Shown in pieces: positions 11,510 through 22,038 of a stretch of DNA of 64,000 bases (positions within the stretch are counted from its first letter, which is position 1; the number at the start of each line of letters is the position of its first letter). Origin of the DNA: Alisma plantago-aquatica (Eukaryota; Streptophyta; Magnoliopsida; Alismatales; Alismataceae); contig OY856409.1 of assembly GCA_963693085.1 (NCBI GenBank), positions 503,286,303 through 503,350,302 of the forward strand, given 5' to 3'. The position numbers and the translations under genes are program-made. Under the pieces are notes generated by a model, which was not told where the DNA came from, did not search any database, and saw only the letters and a list, made by a program, of their open reading frames with translations.

Positions 11510-13374
11510 ACAATATTAGTATAGACGACATCTGCTTTGGGCCACATTATCACTTCACCTTCTGCCTCACCAAGTGTTTCAGAATCTGGGTGGGCATATG
11601 GCAGTTGAAGATCCCTCCAATCGGGGAGTTTATGTATCAGGCTCACATGAACTGCACCAGTTGGTACTGGAGTCCCATGAAACATCTCCCCTGGAAGGTC
11701 TAGGTAAGCTTGTGCCTCTACAACGATATATTCTTTACTTCTTAGACGGCATGGCTTAAACCCCTACAAATTTACATAAAGAATGTTATATACATATATA
11801 CATAAACATATCATCTTGAAAAGACTAGCTACTATGTCATAAAAATACTTATAGAGGATGTGCTAGGTGGTGGGTCTACATGATTACGCCCAACCTCTAC
11901 AGTAGGAGTAATAGAAGCATGGCACGTCACAAGTATTGTCTGAGTGGCCGTCTGAGACACCTACCACTTCACCATTGCTTCTTGGACTTTCCTCTCAATT
12001 AATTCATCTACCTATACATGAATAAAAGAAACATAGTCGATTATTGAATTTCCTTTCACAATAACATTCTAAAAAAAGAATAGGTTACCTCAACTTGTAA
12101 AATTCCCACTTTTGGGATAGGTTTGTGCTGGGATGGACCAAAGAACGCTTTGATGCCCACACCAGTGCATGCACCCCTAACACATCCAGGATGCTCTAGG
12201 TTACCCAGAGTAACTGTCAATTCATCCCTTGTTCCCTCAGGGATGAACTTGCCTTCCTTCCTCTACTCGTGTAGCTCCCGCTAATCGCCATCAATAGAAA
12301 TTGGTAAGCAAACATAACAATATTCAATATCGATCAATTTCTCTAAGAGTTGAATTTTACCATTTTTAGATCCGCCTCAGTAGTTGCAGGCTTCGTTATA
12401 TCTCCTTTCTTGTTTTGCCTCCCAGCTATCCACATAGCATGGTGAGGTAGAGGTGCGGGACCAATAGTAGATGACTCCTGAGTAGCAGCAGACTGAGCAG
12501 TAGACTCAGCATGTACTCTTTGGTGAACGCCTGCATAGCCTCTTGGACCCATTGTGTGGTCATGCACATTCAGTGCATACCTTGCTCTTTGAGCATCGCT
12601 GATAGCCTTGGTAGTAAGCACATTTATTTGGTTAGTAACACTAAATGTTAATCTTGAATAGGTGAATACATAAGAATGTATATTAATTAAATTAGGAGTG
12701 GCACTTAATACCTTGTATTCATATATTTTTCTTTGGGTAACAAAGTCCTCCCAGTCTTTGGCATCCAGGTAGTTCCATTGCTCAGTGGTTGTCTTTTGCC
12801 TAAATTTATTTTTTAAAGAGAATACAAACAAAAATTATTAGTGTAGAGTCAGTCAAAAAGTAATCAATGACTAAAATTAGAAATCAATCAAGAACCTCTT
12901 CTCAGCATCGCCTATGTAATATCGGGTGAGATTTGTCCTATAGTTCCTTAGGACCCTCCCACAGCGTTGCATCACACATTTGTGATGCAACTTTTCATCC
13001 AGATCAAATATACTCTGCAAAATAGAATTGCTATTAACTAGTATCCTAAAAATTAGTAATCTACAAAAATAGAATTGCAAATAATAATAACTCACGCTCA
13101 GTTCCTTCCATATTAAGTCTTTCTGTCCCTTAATAACTTTATGCCAGGATTCAAAAATAGGATTATAATGGCTGTGAGTAAGAACCCCAAGATATGAAAT
13201 AAATGAGTTGTGATTCACTCCAACTGGATTTCCTGCATGCTCAAAATCCACAACCAGTTTGGGTCCATTGCCCCTTTGTTGTAGTAACTTGTTCATCATT
13301 GTGATGCCCCTCACTTTCTCAATTTTTTTGTTGCTCATCAAGTGCCCCAATTTCATCAGGGGGTAAATCACCAA
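11503..13374 (-). pseudogene. Transposase_24 (Ptta/En/Spm) protein of CACTA 1
   Basis: This is the second protein of plant CACTA elements, related to the DNA-binding TnpA/Ptta group. The minus strand gives GHLMSNKKIEKVRGITMMNK and GPKLVVDFEHAGNPVGVNHN, then ISYLGVLTHSHYNPIF and KGQKDLIWKELS (13374-13096). A GT..AG intron follows (donor at 13095, acceptor at 13025, about 71 bp), then IFDLDEKLHHKCVMQRCGRV. The next exon gives EQWNYLDAKDWEDFVTQRK (from about 12798), and a later one AQRARYALNVHDHTMGPRGY (about 12585), the family's 'nr.kq...HttGs.sfa' region. Further exon-like pieces continue to about 11503, including a proline/valine-rich tail (11685-11503). The start is lost by fusion to the transposase remnant. 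Splice signals are well kept, but several exons are frame-shifted. Confidence 0.75.
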
Positions 13375-13408
13375 CCTAAAATTTGTTGCTCATCAAGTGC
13401 CCCAATTC
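13328..13408. repeat. 25-bp direct repeat at the transposase/Transposase_24 junction
   Basis: TTGTTGCTCATCAAGTGCCC (first 20 of about 25 identical bases) occurs at 13328 and again at 13384, 56 bp apart. The repeat lies exactly where the DUF4216 stub meets the Transposase_24 start, suggesting a local duplication or a deletion scar. Confidence 0.8.
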
Positions 13409-15790
13409 TGAAATCTACGTAGTCAAACTCCCATATGTCTTCAATGACATCGTAATATGACATTTTAGCTTCACGTGGACTCTTATCCTTAAGACCGATA
13501 ATGGTTTCGAACATCACCTTTTAAAAATGTTCATGTATCGTTCAAAGGGATACATCCAATGCAAGAAAATTGGTCCCAACATTTTCACTTCCCTAGTCAA
13601 GTGGACAACAAGATGTACCGTGATATCAAAGAACGAAGGAGGAAAATACATCTCAAGCTGACATAGGATAAAAACCACTTCTCTTTGCAATTTATCGAGA
13701 GTATCACGGTCAATAACTTTGCTGCACAGACTGTTGAAAAAGAAACAAAGTCTGGTGATTACAAACCTTACATGCTTCGGCAATGTAGATCGAATTGCCA
13801 CGGACAATATTTGTTGCATTAGAGGGTGACAATCATGAAATTTAAGACCTATCAACTTCAGATCTTTTATTGATACCAATGTACGGATGTTGGATGAGTA
13901 ACCCTGTGTCACCTTAACATTTACCAAGCATTCACAAAAAGATTTCTTCTCCTTTCTCAACAATGTGTAACAAGTGGGAGGTAAGTATGTTCTCCGATCA
14001 CTACTAACTGCTTCTATTAATTTTGTCCTTATTCCCATTTCACGTAGGTCCATTCTGGATTTTATGCCATCTTTAGTCTTACCTGGTATATTCAATAGAG
14101 TACCAATGACACTATCATAGACATTTTTCTCAACGTGCATGACATTGATACAATGTCTGACTGCCAAAGAACTCTAATAAGGAAGATCCCAAAATATTGA
14201 CTTCTTCCTGAATAAAGATTTGTCACTCCATGTGGCCATCATACTTTGTGATATCTTACCAAATTCATTGGCAAAGTCTTTTACTCTTTCATAAACATCC
14301 TATCTGGTATAGGTTTAGGTGCACTCAGTTCCTCATTTTGTCCATTGAATGCTTTGCGCAACCTATGATACAGATGGAATTTTGGAAGAAACCTTTGATG
14401 ACCAAGATATACAGTCTTTCCGCAATATTTTAGTTGTATTGAATCAGTGTTCTCTTCACATATAGGACACACTTTAGATCCTTTGACACTATATCCAGAC
14501 AAATTCCCATATGTTGGAAAGTCATTCACAATGCAAAACAACATAGCGTGCAAATGAAATGTCTCTCTTCGTGAAGCATCATAGGTCATCACACCTTCAC
14601 CCCAGAGTTTCTTCAAGTAATCAATCAGAGGTTCAAGATAAACGTCGATATCATTTCTAGGTTGTTTATGGCCCGATATCAACAACGACAACAGAACGTA
14701 GTTATTTTTCATACACAACCAGGGAGGAAGATTGTATATAACAAGCATAACTGGACAAGTGCTATGTTGGCTGCTCAATGTCCCGTACGGATTCATCCCA
14801 TCTGTACAAAGCCCAAGTCTTAGATTCCTAACTTATTCACCGAATTCAGGGTACAATAAATCAATCTTCTTCCATTGTGGGGAATCAGACGCATGTCATA
14901 GGATCCCATCATTATTTTTCTTAACATCTACATGCCACCTCAAATTCTTTACAGCTATTGGATTGGCAAACAAGCATTGAAACCGTGGTATTATAGGTAG
15001 ATACCACATCACCTTGGTAGGAGAACCAGTTTTGGACTCCCCTGAAGTCATCAATCTATACCTTGACACACTACATTTGGGACAATATTTCAAATCCACA
15101 TAGTCCTTTTGAAATAATACACAATCATTCGGACATGCATGTATCTTCTTAGCCTCCATTCCCATTGGACATAACAATTTCTTTAACCGGTATGTTGAGA
15201 TTGGCAGCTCGTTTCCTTCAGGAAGAATTTCTTTCAACAAAGAGAACAATGACGTGAAGCTTTTGTCACTCCATCTATTGTTAGCTTTCAGCTTATACAA
15301 TCTCAACACAGCGCTAAGCTTCGTAAACTTACAACCTGTGTATAACGGTATCTCAGCATCATGCACAATGTTTCTAAACATAGGAGGTGGATCAGTGTGT
15401 TCTACCCCACAACTATTCAGCATCGCATCAATGATGTCTACTAGAACTGGTTCGTTCACATCTACGTCATCAGAGGCAATTTCTTCTTCCACACAAGCAC
15501 TGCTATCGACATCCACTGATTTCAGGTTTGAAATCTCTCCATGCCAGTGCCATTTTGTATAGCCTTGTACAATCCCGTTGCACATGACATGACTTTTGAT
15601 TTCATCACCAGTGTTGACTTTCAAGTTGTTACCGCAATTCCTACATGGATAATAGAACCTATCTCTAGGTTGTTTCCTATGTTCCTCAGAAAAACTAATA
15701 AACTGATCAAGACCAGAAATAAACTTTGGGGTGTAGTGATTTGGAATGGACATCCATGATCTATCAATTCTATGATCAAACTGAAAACAA
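13405..15790 (-). pseudogene. TNP2-type transposase of CACTA 1 (TAD, Transposase_21, DUF4218, DUF4216 stub)
   Basis: The catalytic transposase of En/Spm elements cuts and joins element ends. Domains on the minus strand, in order: transposase-associated domain (IDRSWMSIPNHYTPKF, FYYPCRNCGNNL, KWHWHGE; about 15775-15530); TNP2/Transposase_21 (NNRWSDKSFTSLFSLLKEIL and KIHACPNDCVLFQKDY, about 15285-15100; SGHKQPRNDIDVYLEPLIDY and SVKGSKVCPICEENT, 14690-14440); DUF4218 (MAVRHCINVMHVEKNV through HWMYPFERYMNIFKR, 14167-13514). After that only a DUF4216 stub remains (AKMSYYDVIEDIWEFDYVDF, about 13475-13416), so the region normally between DUF4218 and DUF4216, and the rest of DUF4216, are deleted. Multiple frame breaks make it non-functional. 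Confidence 0.85.
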
Positions 15791-15897
15791 GTATATATTA
15801 GAACAAGATTAGGATCTAGGGCTAAAAGATTAGGGTTTATGGTGAAAACTTTAGGGTTTAAGGTCTTATATATAATAAATGCGTACCACCTATCCCG

Positions 15898-16143
15898 TTC
15901 TTGAACACCTAATCTCACTAGTAAGTGTATAATGTGTATTGGATTTTCAAAACAATTCGGCAACATTTCCCCATTGTTCTCCAAGTACATATCTACTTAG
16001 AGAACAAACGGGGAAATGCTACCAAACTTTTCTTGAAAATCCAATACACATTATACACTTACATGCTAAGTGAGATTAAGTATTCAAGAATAGTCCCAAA
16101 CTGGGGACTATCCAAGATTTACTCCTAATGAGTAAATCTTGGA
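15898..16143. repeat. Large imperfect palindrome plus two small hairpins
   Basis: 15898-15988 pairs with 15995-16092 as inverted arms of about 95 bp (shared, in opposite orientation: AAGTGTATAATGTGTATTGG, AATCTCACT, ATTTCCCC, GTTCT), separated by only CATATC at the centre. I estimate 80-85 percent pairing. Next to it are AGTCCC..GGGACT (16093-16110) and a perfect 14-bp stem TCCAAGATTTACTC / GAGTAAATCTTGGA with loop CTAAT (16111-16143). The block lies just upstream of the CACTA 1 transposase, in its 5' region. A transcript would fold into a long hairpin. No protein is encoded. Confidence 0.85.
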
Positions 16144-16149
16144 CGGGTT

Positions 16150-17530
16150 TCTATGCCAACAAAATATAACACCAGTCCCTTGTTCACAACCCCATTCAAC
16201 ACACAATTTTCTTATAAAAACACTTGTGGACTGCCATAACAACATATCGATGCTTTCTAAATTAATCAATGTATTGTTTTATAACACAAATCGTGGTGGG
16301 TATAACATAGCAAAAAACTCAACATGTCACAATAGAAACATGTCCTTAATCTAATATACATATATTTGTAACAAAACTCGTGGTAGCTATACCATAGAAA
16401 ATTAAGTAGCATGCCCAGTATATAAAAAAAAGAAACATTTTTCCAGATTATTATAACGATAACAACTCTTAACATTTTTCCATTGTAATAGCCTTATCAG
16501 CATTTACCCTTATCCAAATCTACAACTAGCATGAGCACAGGTTATTCATAACAACATATGTAGTGGAGGAAACTTTGGTAGGCTTCATTCTCTTCTTTAG
16601 ATTTCACAAACTCCATGACAGATGGGGACATATGGATGAGCGATGGTTTAAAATCTTGGTCTAATCTTTGTGCAGGTCTAGATGTGATTTGACTAGGGGA
16701 CAAATTGATATGTTTCCCGTCCTCTTTGGCTCTTTCTGTGGCCATGTGTTGCATCCCCCCACCATATCCACAACCTATCACCCATCAGCTTCCGGGTAAC
16801 CATGGCTTGGGTTTTGAATCGCCATTCAAATCAAAATCTCAATACATGTGTTGTCATCGGATCAAGTTTAGGATGAAACACTCAAATAAGTCAACAAATT
16901 ATATAAGATAGGGTTTGTAGGGTAATATGTCTCAATTAGGTTAACAAAGAGGATTCAAATATAATTTCCCATATAGTTATGCAATAATATATAGTCATAT
17001 AATAGTCATATGTGTGATATTGCACATGCAAATTTACTAGGGGTAAAATCACTAGAGTTTACCTTAACCAACGTACAATAATCACTACCTAAAAGTGGAT
17101 GTTATAGTTCAAAATCAATCCCAAAGGATAATGTATCTAAGAATCAACTAATCAAGGTAAAAAAACAATAACTAATGTTTAAGACAAAAGCTAGATTGAT
17201 TGATTATTCTAAGGTTTTGATTAATAAAAGGGTTGAATTAAATATTGATTATTCTAAGGTTGTGATGAATAAAAGGGTTGAACTAAATTGTCATATGAAA
17301 GTAACAAAGGGTGGAATGAATTTCACCATCGCTACCTATCATTCAATGTCTTACTACATCATATTAAGCATGAACATATATGTTGAGGTCAGGTTAACCC
17401 ATTTTTGGTGTTAGGGTTAAAACATAGATGGACATCACTCTAAGCTTTCTATCACATTACCTAGAGATCATACATAGATTGCCTCATAAAACACCTGTCT
17501 GAAGTTGTCATCAAGGGTTTAACAAAAAAC
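16150..17530 (-). other. CACTA 1 5' region without recognisable coding sequence
   Basis: AT-rich sequence between the hairpin block and the GC-rich leader. One minus-strand frame of 79 codons (16781-16542) has no recognised domain and could be an untranslated or captured exon. At 17188-17285 a 48-bp unit (GATTATTCTAAGGTT..GATTAATAAAAGGGTTGAA) is present twice in tandem. Nothing else can be supported. Confidence 0.5.
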
Positions 17531-17779
17531 AATTGATATGTTAGATCTTAGGAGTATCTATGAGAAGAATGGAGAGGTAAAGAATAACGCCCCCTTTTCA
17601 AAGAAGCAAATAGGCATGTAACCCAGTAGAGAACCTGCCAAGAAGCAAGCCCAGAAAAGACTCGACCATCACTCATCGAGTGAGAGGGGAGCATCAGCAA
17701 AGGAAAAAAAACAAACAACCAGCAGAGAGAAGCCAAGCCTAGCAGATGCTACTACTACCATATGTAGGAATACCCTAGA

Positions 17780-18010
17780 GGAAGAAGAGGAGGAAAAAGG
17801 GTACCTCGCCGGCAGAGGCGGTAGGCGTGGTGGTAGCGGTGCAGCAGGCGAGCAAGGCGTGCAGCACACGACAGGCGAGCAAGTGACAGAGCACTAGGTG
17901 AGAAGAAGAGAGATCAGTGGCGGTAGGCGAGTGGTGGCGGCAGCTTTGCGGCAGGCGAGCAAGGCGGCGGAGCACTAGGCGAGCAGCGATGGCAGACACT
18001 AGGTGAGCAA
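17780..18010 (-). repeat. GC-rich leader with GGCGAGCA words
   Basis: In an otherwise AT-rich region this 230-bp block is rich in G and C and repeats AGGCGAGCAAGGCG, AGGCGAGCAAGTGA and CACTAGGCGAGCAG at irregular spacing. It lies about 0.7 kb inside the CACTA 1 terminus, where the promoter and leader of such elements are expected. Frames across it encode only low-complexity Arg/Ala/Pro-rich peptides. Confidence 0.5.
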
Positions 18011-18109
18011 CAGAGAGATGGGCAGTGGAATCGCCAGACCTAAGAATTTCAGGAATGAAATAGAGAAAGGGGAAGAGTTTGGTTCGCGTGGGTGCTATTA
18101 AGTTAACTA

Positions 18110-18682
18110 TAGGCGTTGGTTATTATAAAAACCGATGCTTAAAATGATAGGCGTCGGTTCTAACTAGAAAAACCGACACCTATCTTCAATGATCGTCATC
18201 GGTTCTAACTAGAAAAAACGACGTCTATCTACATATGCCGACAAAAAAAGTTCTCGAATTATGACCATAGTCATCAGCTCCGTAGAATAATCGACGCCAA
18301 GGAGGGTGAAATATTTCGTGGGGACAGTGTGTGAAAATACATCAGCGTCAGTTATTGTAAGATAAATGACGATAAAAATGGGCCAAATTTCTGTCTCACA
18401 AAAATCCTTTAGTCGTCGGTTGCTCTGTTAACAACCAATGCCTTATGTTAAATTTTGGAGGTAAATTTTTCACTAGAAAATTTAGATTTGGCGGTCAATT
18501 TTAGGTGTCAGTTGGTTATTAAGGAACTGACACTAAATAAAAAGTGATATCTATGTTTGGCCGCTCTTCACAGATAGATGTCAGTTTTTGTAGTCAATCG
18601 ACGTTGTATGCTTTAGGCGTCAGTTTTATGTATACAATCAACACCTGTAAATGTGACGTTATAAGCCATTTCTATAGTAGTG
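18110..18682 (-). repeat. CACTA 1 terminal inverted repeat end and subterminal repeats
   Basis: The terminus is TATAGTAGTG on the plus strand, ending at 18682. Inside it, motifs related to GGCGTCGGTT..AACTAGAAAAACCGAC recur at about 18110, 18150, 18190, 18270, 18350, 18412, 18505, 18580 and 18615, in direct and inverted pairs. Such clusters are binding sites for the TnpA-like protein in En/Spm. The motif drift indicates age. Confidence 0.8.
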
Positions 18683-18732
18683 TACATAGAGCATATGAAG
18701 TGCAATACAAAGCCTTAGTCCTACTTGACAAA

Positions 18733-18744
18733 GCTCTAATACCA
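18733..18744 (-). other. Possible tRNA-iMet primer site of a lost LTR element
   Basis: The minus strand reads TGGTATTAGAGC, one base different from the canonical iMet primer site, 50 bp outside the CACTA 1 end. If genuine, sequence above 18745 would be an LTR and CACTA 1 would have jumped into the internal region. I find no second LTR or coding support. Confidence 0.3.
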
Positions 18745-20800
18745 TGATGATGGTATGAGAACACAAATCCAAAGAGATGGTGTTCCCTAGATTAGCTAGC
18801 TCACTTCTATCTTATGAAATTTGGTACACGTAAAAGTAAAATAAGAACAAACAAAATATTTGAAATTTTTTAATAAAGCATAAGGTACTTACGTGTTGAT
18901 GTATATCTCAAATTGTTATGGTATTTGGAAATTTTCTAAATCCATCTTATATGGAATGCTTAAGAATTGATAACTTATAATGTAAGTTCACATGTGCCCA
19001 CCCTCCTTTTTTACAAAATCCTAGACCTAACCCCTAAATTTTATTCTAGTTGTATCCTATAGAGCATTATGATATATATATTACTAAGCCCCTCTCCAAT
19101 TCAAAGAATTATCATTATAAGAATCAAAATATGTACAGTGCAGTCTTTAAACTTCAACAAAGTGCTTCTCAACATTTAAAGAGCAAACCCTAGGCTACTA
19201 GTGTATGTATCTATATTCAACAAGAGTATCTACAACAAAGAAATAAATATAAACAGAAGTAACTCCAAGGAGTAAGAATTACTTTTTCAAAATACGACGT
19301 TACTAAGAAGAACACTAGCTCGACATGGCAAGTTCTAGTCTACAGCTTCAAACAAAACTCTAAATCATAAAAACTAATAGGAAAACTCCTTCAAAATCCT
19401 ACAAAGCATTAGTATATCTATGAAATGCTCATCTTCAGGCATGACATCTTGCCTCCATTTAGACCCATCATTTTGACTTAAATCGTAACAACATACCTAT
19501 ATTAGCATTATATTTGTGATCTTCTCATGGACATCTATCTAGACTAACATATTTCTTGAAGGTAAATTTCAAAGATGTAAACCAACTTCGCCTCCTATTT
19601 TTTCTTTATTATGCATCCCCAATACTAATCTCATGAGGTGAGATAAAGGATGATTCCCTAAATCACTACTAACATACCTGCAGACAATAGATTCTAGTAA
19701 AATTAAATTAGTGATTTATAATCAATCATGTATATCAATTAGAAGGTGAGTACATGCTCAACCCTAAGTCACCCACTCCTTCCTTCATTCTTAACCGGAA
19801 TAGGTGAATGATTATTAAATGATTGAAGTGAAAACTATTAGGTAATCAACAATAAATGTGCAACATATTTTTTACTACAAAGGCATATCCAAAGTCAGTA
19901 GTCAAGCTCAGGAAATGTTTGTTTCAGTAGTATAATTAGAAGATTGTGTATTTTATTGCCATTTACCAAATTTACAGAGCAAGTAATGAATGAATCGCTT
20001 AAGCAACTACATGGAATGGTTGTACACTTGGAAGAACTGCACATAATAACCAACTGAAATAAGTAAGAAATTGATTAGGACACAACATACCATTAGAGTA
20101 TTCAGTATATAGTTATACAGATCACATTGTTTTTAGAAGATACTAATTGTTAGAGAAATGCATGAATCCATTGGTACAGTTAGCATGACAAATTGATGAT
20201 CTTATTAAGGATGACTATTCTGCAAAATCTGTAAAGACTACTAGAACAATGAGTCTATGACAGATTGACAAGTCAAAGAGCTCATTGACAAAGATCCAAG
20301 GATTCAGTTGTTGCAAACAAAGATATGCCTATCACCTTATTGAAGCTTGGCTTTCTTAGTCCACAAAATTTGTTAATGAAGTTTCAACTCAGAATACTTT
20401 TATAGCTATAGACCTAAAAATAGAATACGGTTAGAGTGACATGATTGATCATGATAAGTTGTTGATGTAGATAAAGAAGTATAGTCATGAGTGATGACTT
20501 AATGATGCTTCTCATGTTCATTCTACTGACGAAAGCCATGTTCCTCTCTCAATTCCCCTTGAAGAATGAAGCCTAACATACAAACACTTCCTTGTAACCA
20601 AGTGTCCAGCTTCCAAGATCAATAAAACTAATGAGAATACAAAAGGTTGGACCCATTATTCAAATAACCAGGTCACTGTGTTGAATCCAACAAATATCCA
20701 GCAGCAAGGTATCAATGAGGTCAGAAAAATATAGCTAAATAAGGGTTATGAATTTTACTCGCTCAGTTGTTAGTGGGAGAAGACAAGGCACAAATTGGTG
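18745..20800. other. About 2 kb with nothing recognised
   Basis: AT-rich DNA without a credible coding frame, tandem repeat or identified element. It could be a decayed LTR upstream of the possible primer site at 18733, or intergenic DNA. Confidence 0.5.
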
Positions 20801-21351
20801 AGGTTTTCTCCCTATCCTTGAGTCGCAACGCTTTAACCCACCCCTCTCTCATTTCTGTTCCCAGTAGGTCACCCTTCAAGCTCCTCTCTGGTGGCCTGGA
20901 GGTGATATATTAACAAAGGGAGGAGGTGGAGAAGATGATGAAAAGTGTAATCAAATTGGGGGATGGGGCATGAGGATCAGAGACTGGGATATGACAAGAG
21001 GTGTGGAAGAGGGTGTGTCCGTGGGTTGGCCTTTTTTGCCCCCCCCCGGGGGGGGAAGCAGGGGAGCGCTGGCAGAGTGAACGATGACTCGGTGGAGTAG
21101 AAACATGATGGAGAGTTGTGCGTGAATGGGGGAAGGAGACGGTCGCATTGATAGGGACACGAGTAGGTTTGTGCGGCAAAGTGAAACATTTTATACAATT
21201 TGATTATTCAGATGGGGGGAGTCGAGAAAAGCAACTACAACTACATTTATTTTGTTTACAATTTTTATATTATAAGTAAAAGTGATTTTAACTACAAACA
21301 TGATATTTGTAGCTAGACTAATTGTAGTCGAATCTGATATTTTTTGTAGTG
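20800..21351 (-). mobile_element. CACTA-type terminus 2
   Basis: The minus strand starts CACTACAAAAAATATCAG at 21351, a typical plant CACTA terminus, followed by subterminal words such as ACTACAATTAG, GCTACAAATA and TTGTAGTTAA. About 200 bp further in, a GC-rich stretch (20900-21190) resembles an element leader. A matching opposite end was not found, so the inner limit is a guess. No transposase-like frame is present. Confidence 0.55.
21039..21055. repeat. C9-G8 homopolymer palindrome
   Basis: Nine C residues are followed directly by eight G residues. This is a self-complementary homopolymer junction able to form a hairpin, and a likely site of replication or sequencing slippage. It lies in the GC-rich part next to CACTA terminus 2. 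Confidence 0.95.
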
Positions 21352-21379
21352 TATGGTGCTAATTTAACACAAAGTAATA

Positions 21380-22038
21380 ATTTATGTACTCCAAAACACA
21401 CCGTAAGATAATCTTATTACCTGTCAAATAGTGGTCATAAGTTGTCTTATATATCTATCTTTTTAATTATTTTGTGTATTGATTGTATACACTTTCTGTA
21501 GTTTTCTTTGTAAATTTCCATTTTGAAAAACATATAAAATTTGATTATTATGAGATAACATCTCAACTACAACACAACAATGCTTCCAAAACACACCATT
21601 TTGCACACTTTAGATGATATTTTCTCATTTATCCATGATAATTCATGGACCCCGTTGTGTAAATAGTGTAATTCAAAAAATATACAAAATTCAATTGTCA
21701 CTGAGCTAACAACTCAATTACAACACAACAACAATCTTCACCTATTTGTCTTTGGTGTATTTAGTGGATATTTTGTGTATTTCCAATGTATACTTGTGCC
21801 TTCTCTTATACATTTTATACTTTGAAAAATACACTAATCTAACCATCATGAGATAACAACTAAACTAAAATATAAGAATGGTGTCCAATGATCCAATTGT
21901 TTTTGTGTTTTAGTGAACATTTTACCCATACATAGTATGTGTACTTTTCTTTGTAAATAATCATTTTGTGCACCTTTGTGTAGAAGTGGGTGTATAACGT
22001 GTGTTGTGCAACATAACATTATTGTTGAATTTGTAGTG
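21380..22038 (-). repeat. Diverged tandem repeats ending in CACTA-type terminus 3
   Basis: The phrase ATGAGATAACATCTCAACTACAACACAACAA and its variants recur near 21549, 21690 and 21848, with associated TTTTGTGTAT.T..TGTATAC blocks, giving a period of roughly 145 bp. On the minus strand the array begins CACTACAAATTCAACAA at 22038, a second CACTA-like end. Together this suggests a small non-autonomous element whose interior is a repeat array. Confidence 0.5.

Larger units (their letters stand above)
9990..18682 (-). mobile_element. CACTA (En/Spm) transposon 1, one end missing
   Basis: The 5' terminus on the minus strand reads CACTACTATAGAAATGGC starting at 18682, a classic CACTA end. Just inside it (18110-18660) are repeated words such as GGCGTCGGTT and AACCGACACC in both orientations, typical of subterminal transposase-binding repeats. 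Inward follow a GC-rich leader (17780-18010, with many GGCGAGCA words), a hairpin cluster, then coding remnants on one strand: TNP2 transposase (15790-13405), Transposase_24 protein (13374 to about 11503) and Ulp1 protease (about 11500-10000). No second CACTA terminus is visible before the LTR fragment ending at 9642, so the 3' end has been lost or is too diverged. Confidence 0.8.

Noticed and set aside
16111..16143. Perfect 14-bp stem with 5-nt loop as a transcription terminator
   Set aside because: Stem-loop terminators are a bacterial feature; here it is part of a hairpin cluster in a plant transposon.
17669..17999. Minus-strand Leu/Ala/Ser/Pro-rich frames near 17.8 kb as genes
   Set aside because: Low-complexity translations of the GC-rich repeated leader of CACTA 1; overlapping frames on the same strand, no domain.
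20910..21198. Three overlapping minus-strand frames with Pro/Ser/His-rich peptides
   Set aside because: All three frames are open because of base composition near the C9-G8 tract; none has a recognisable domain.
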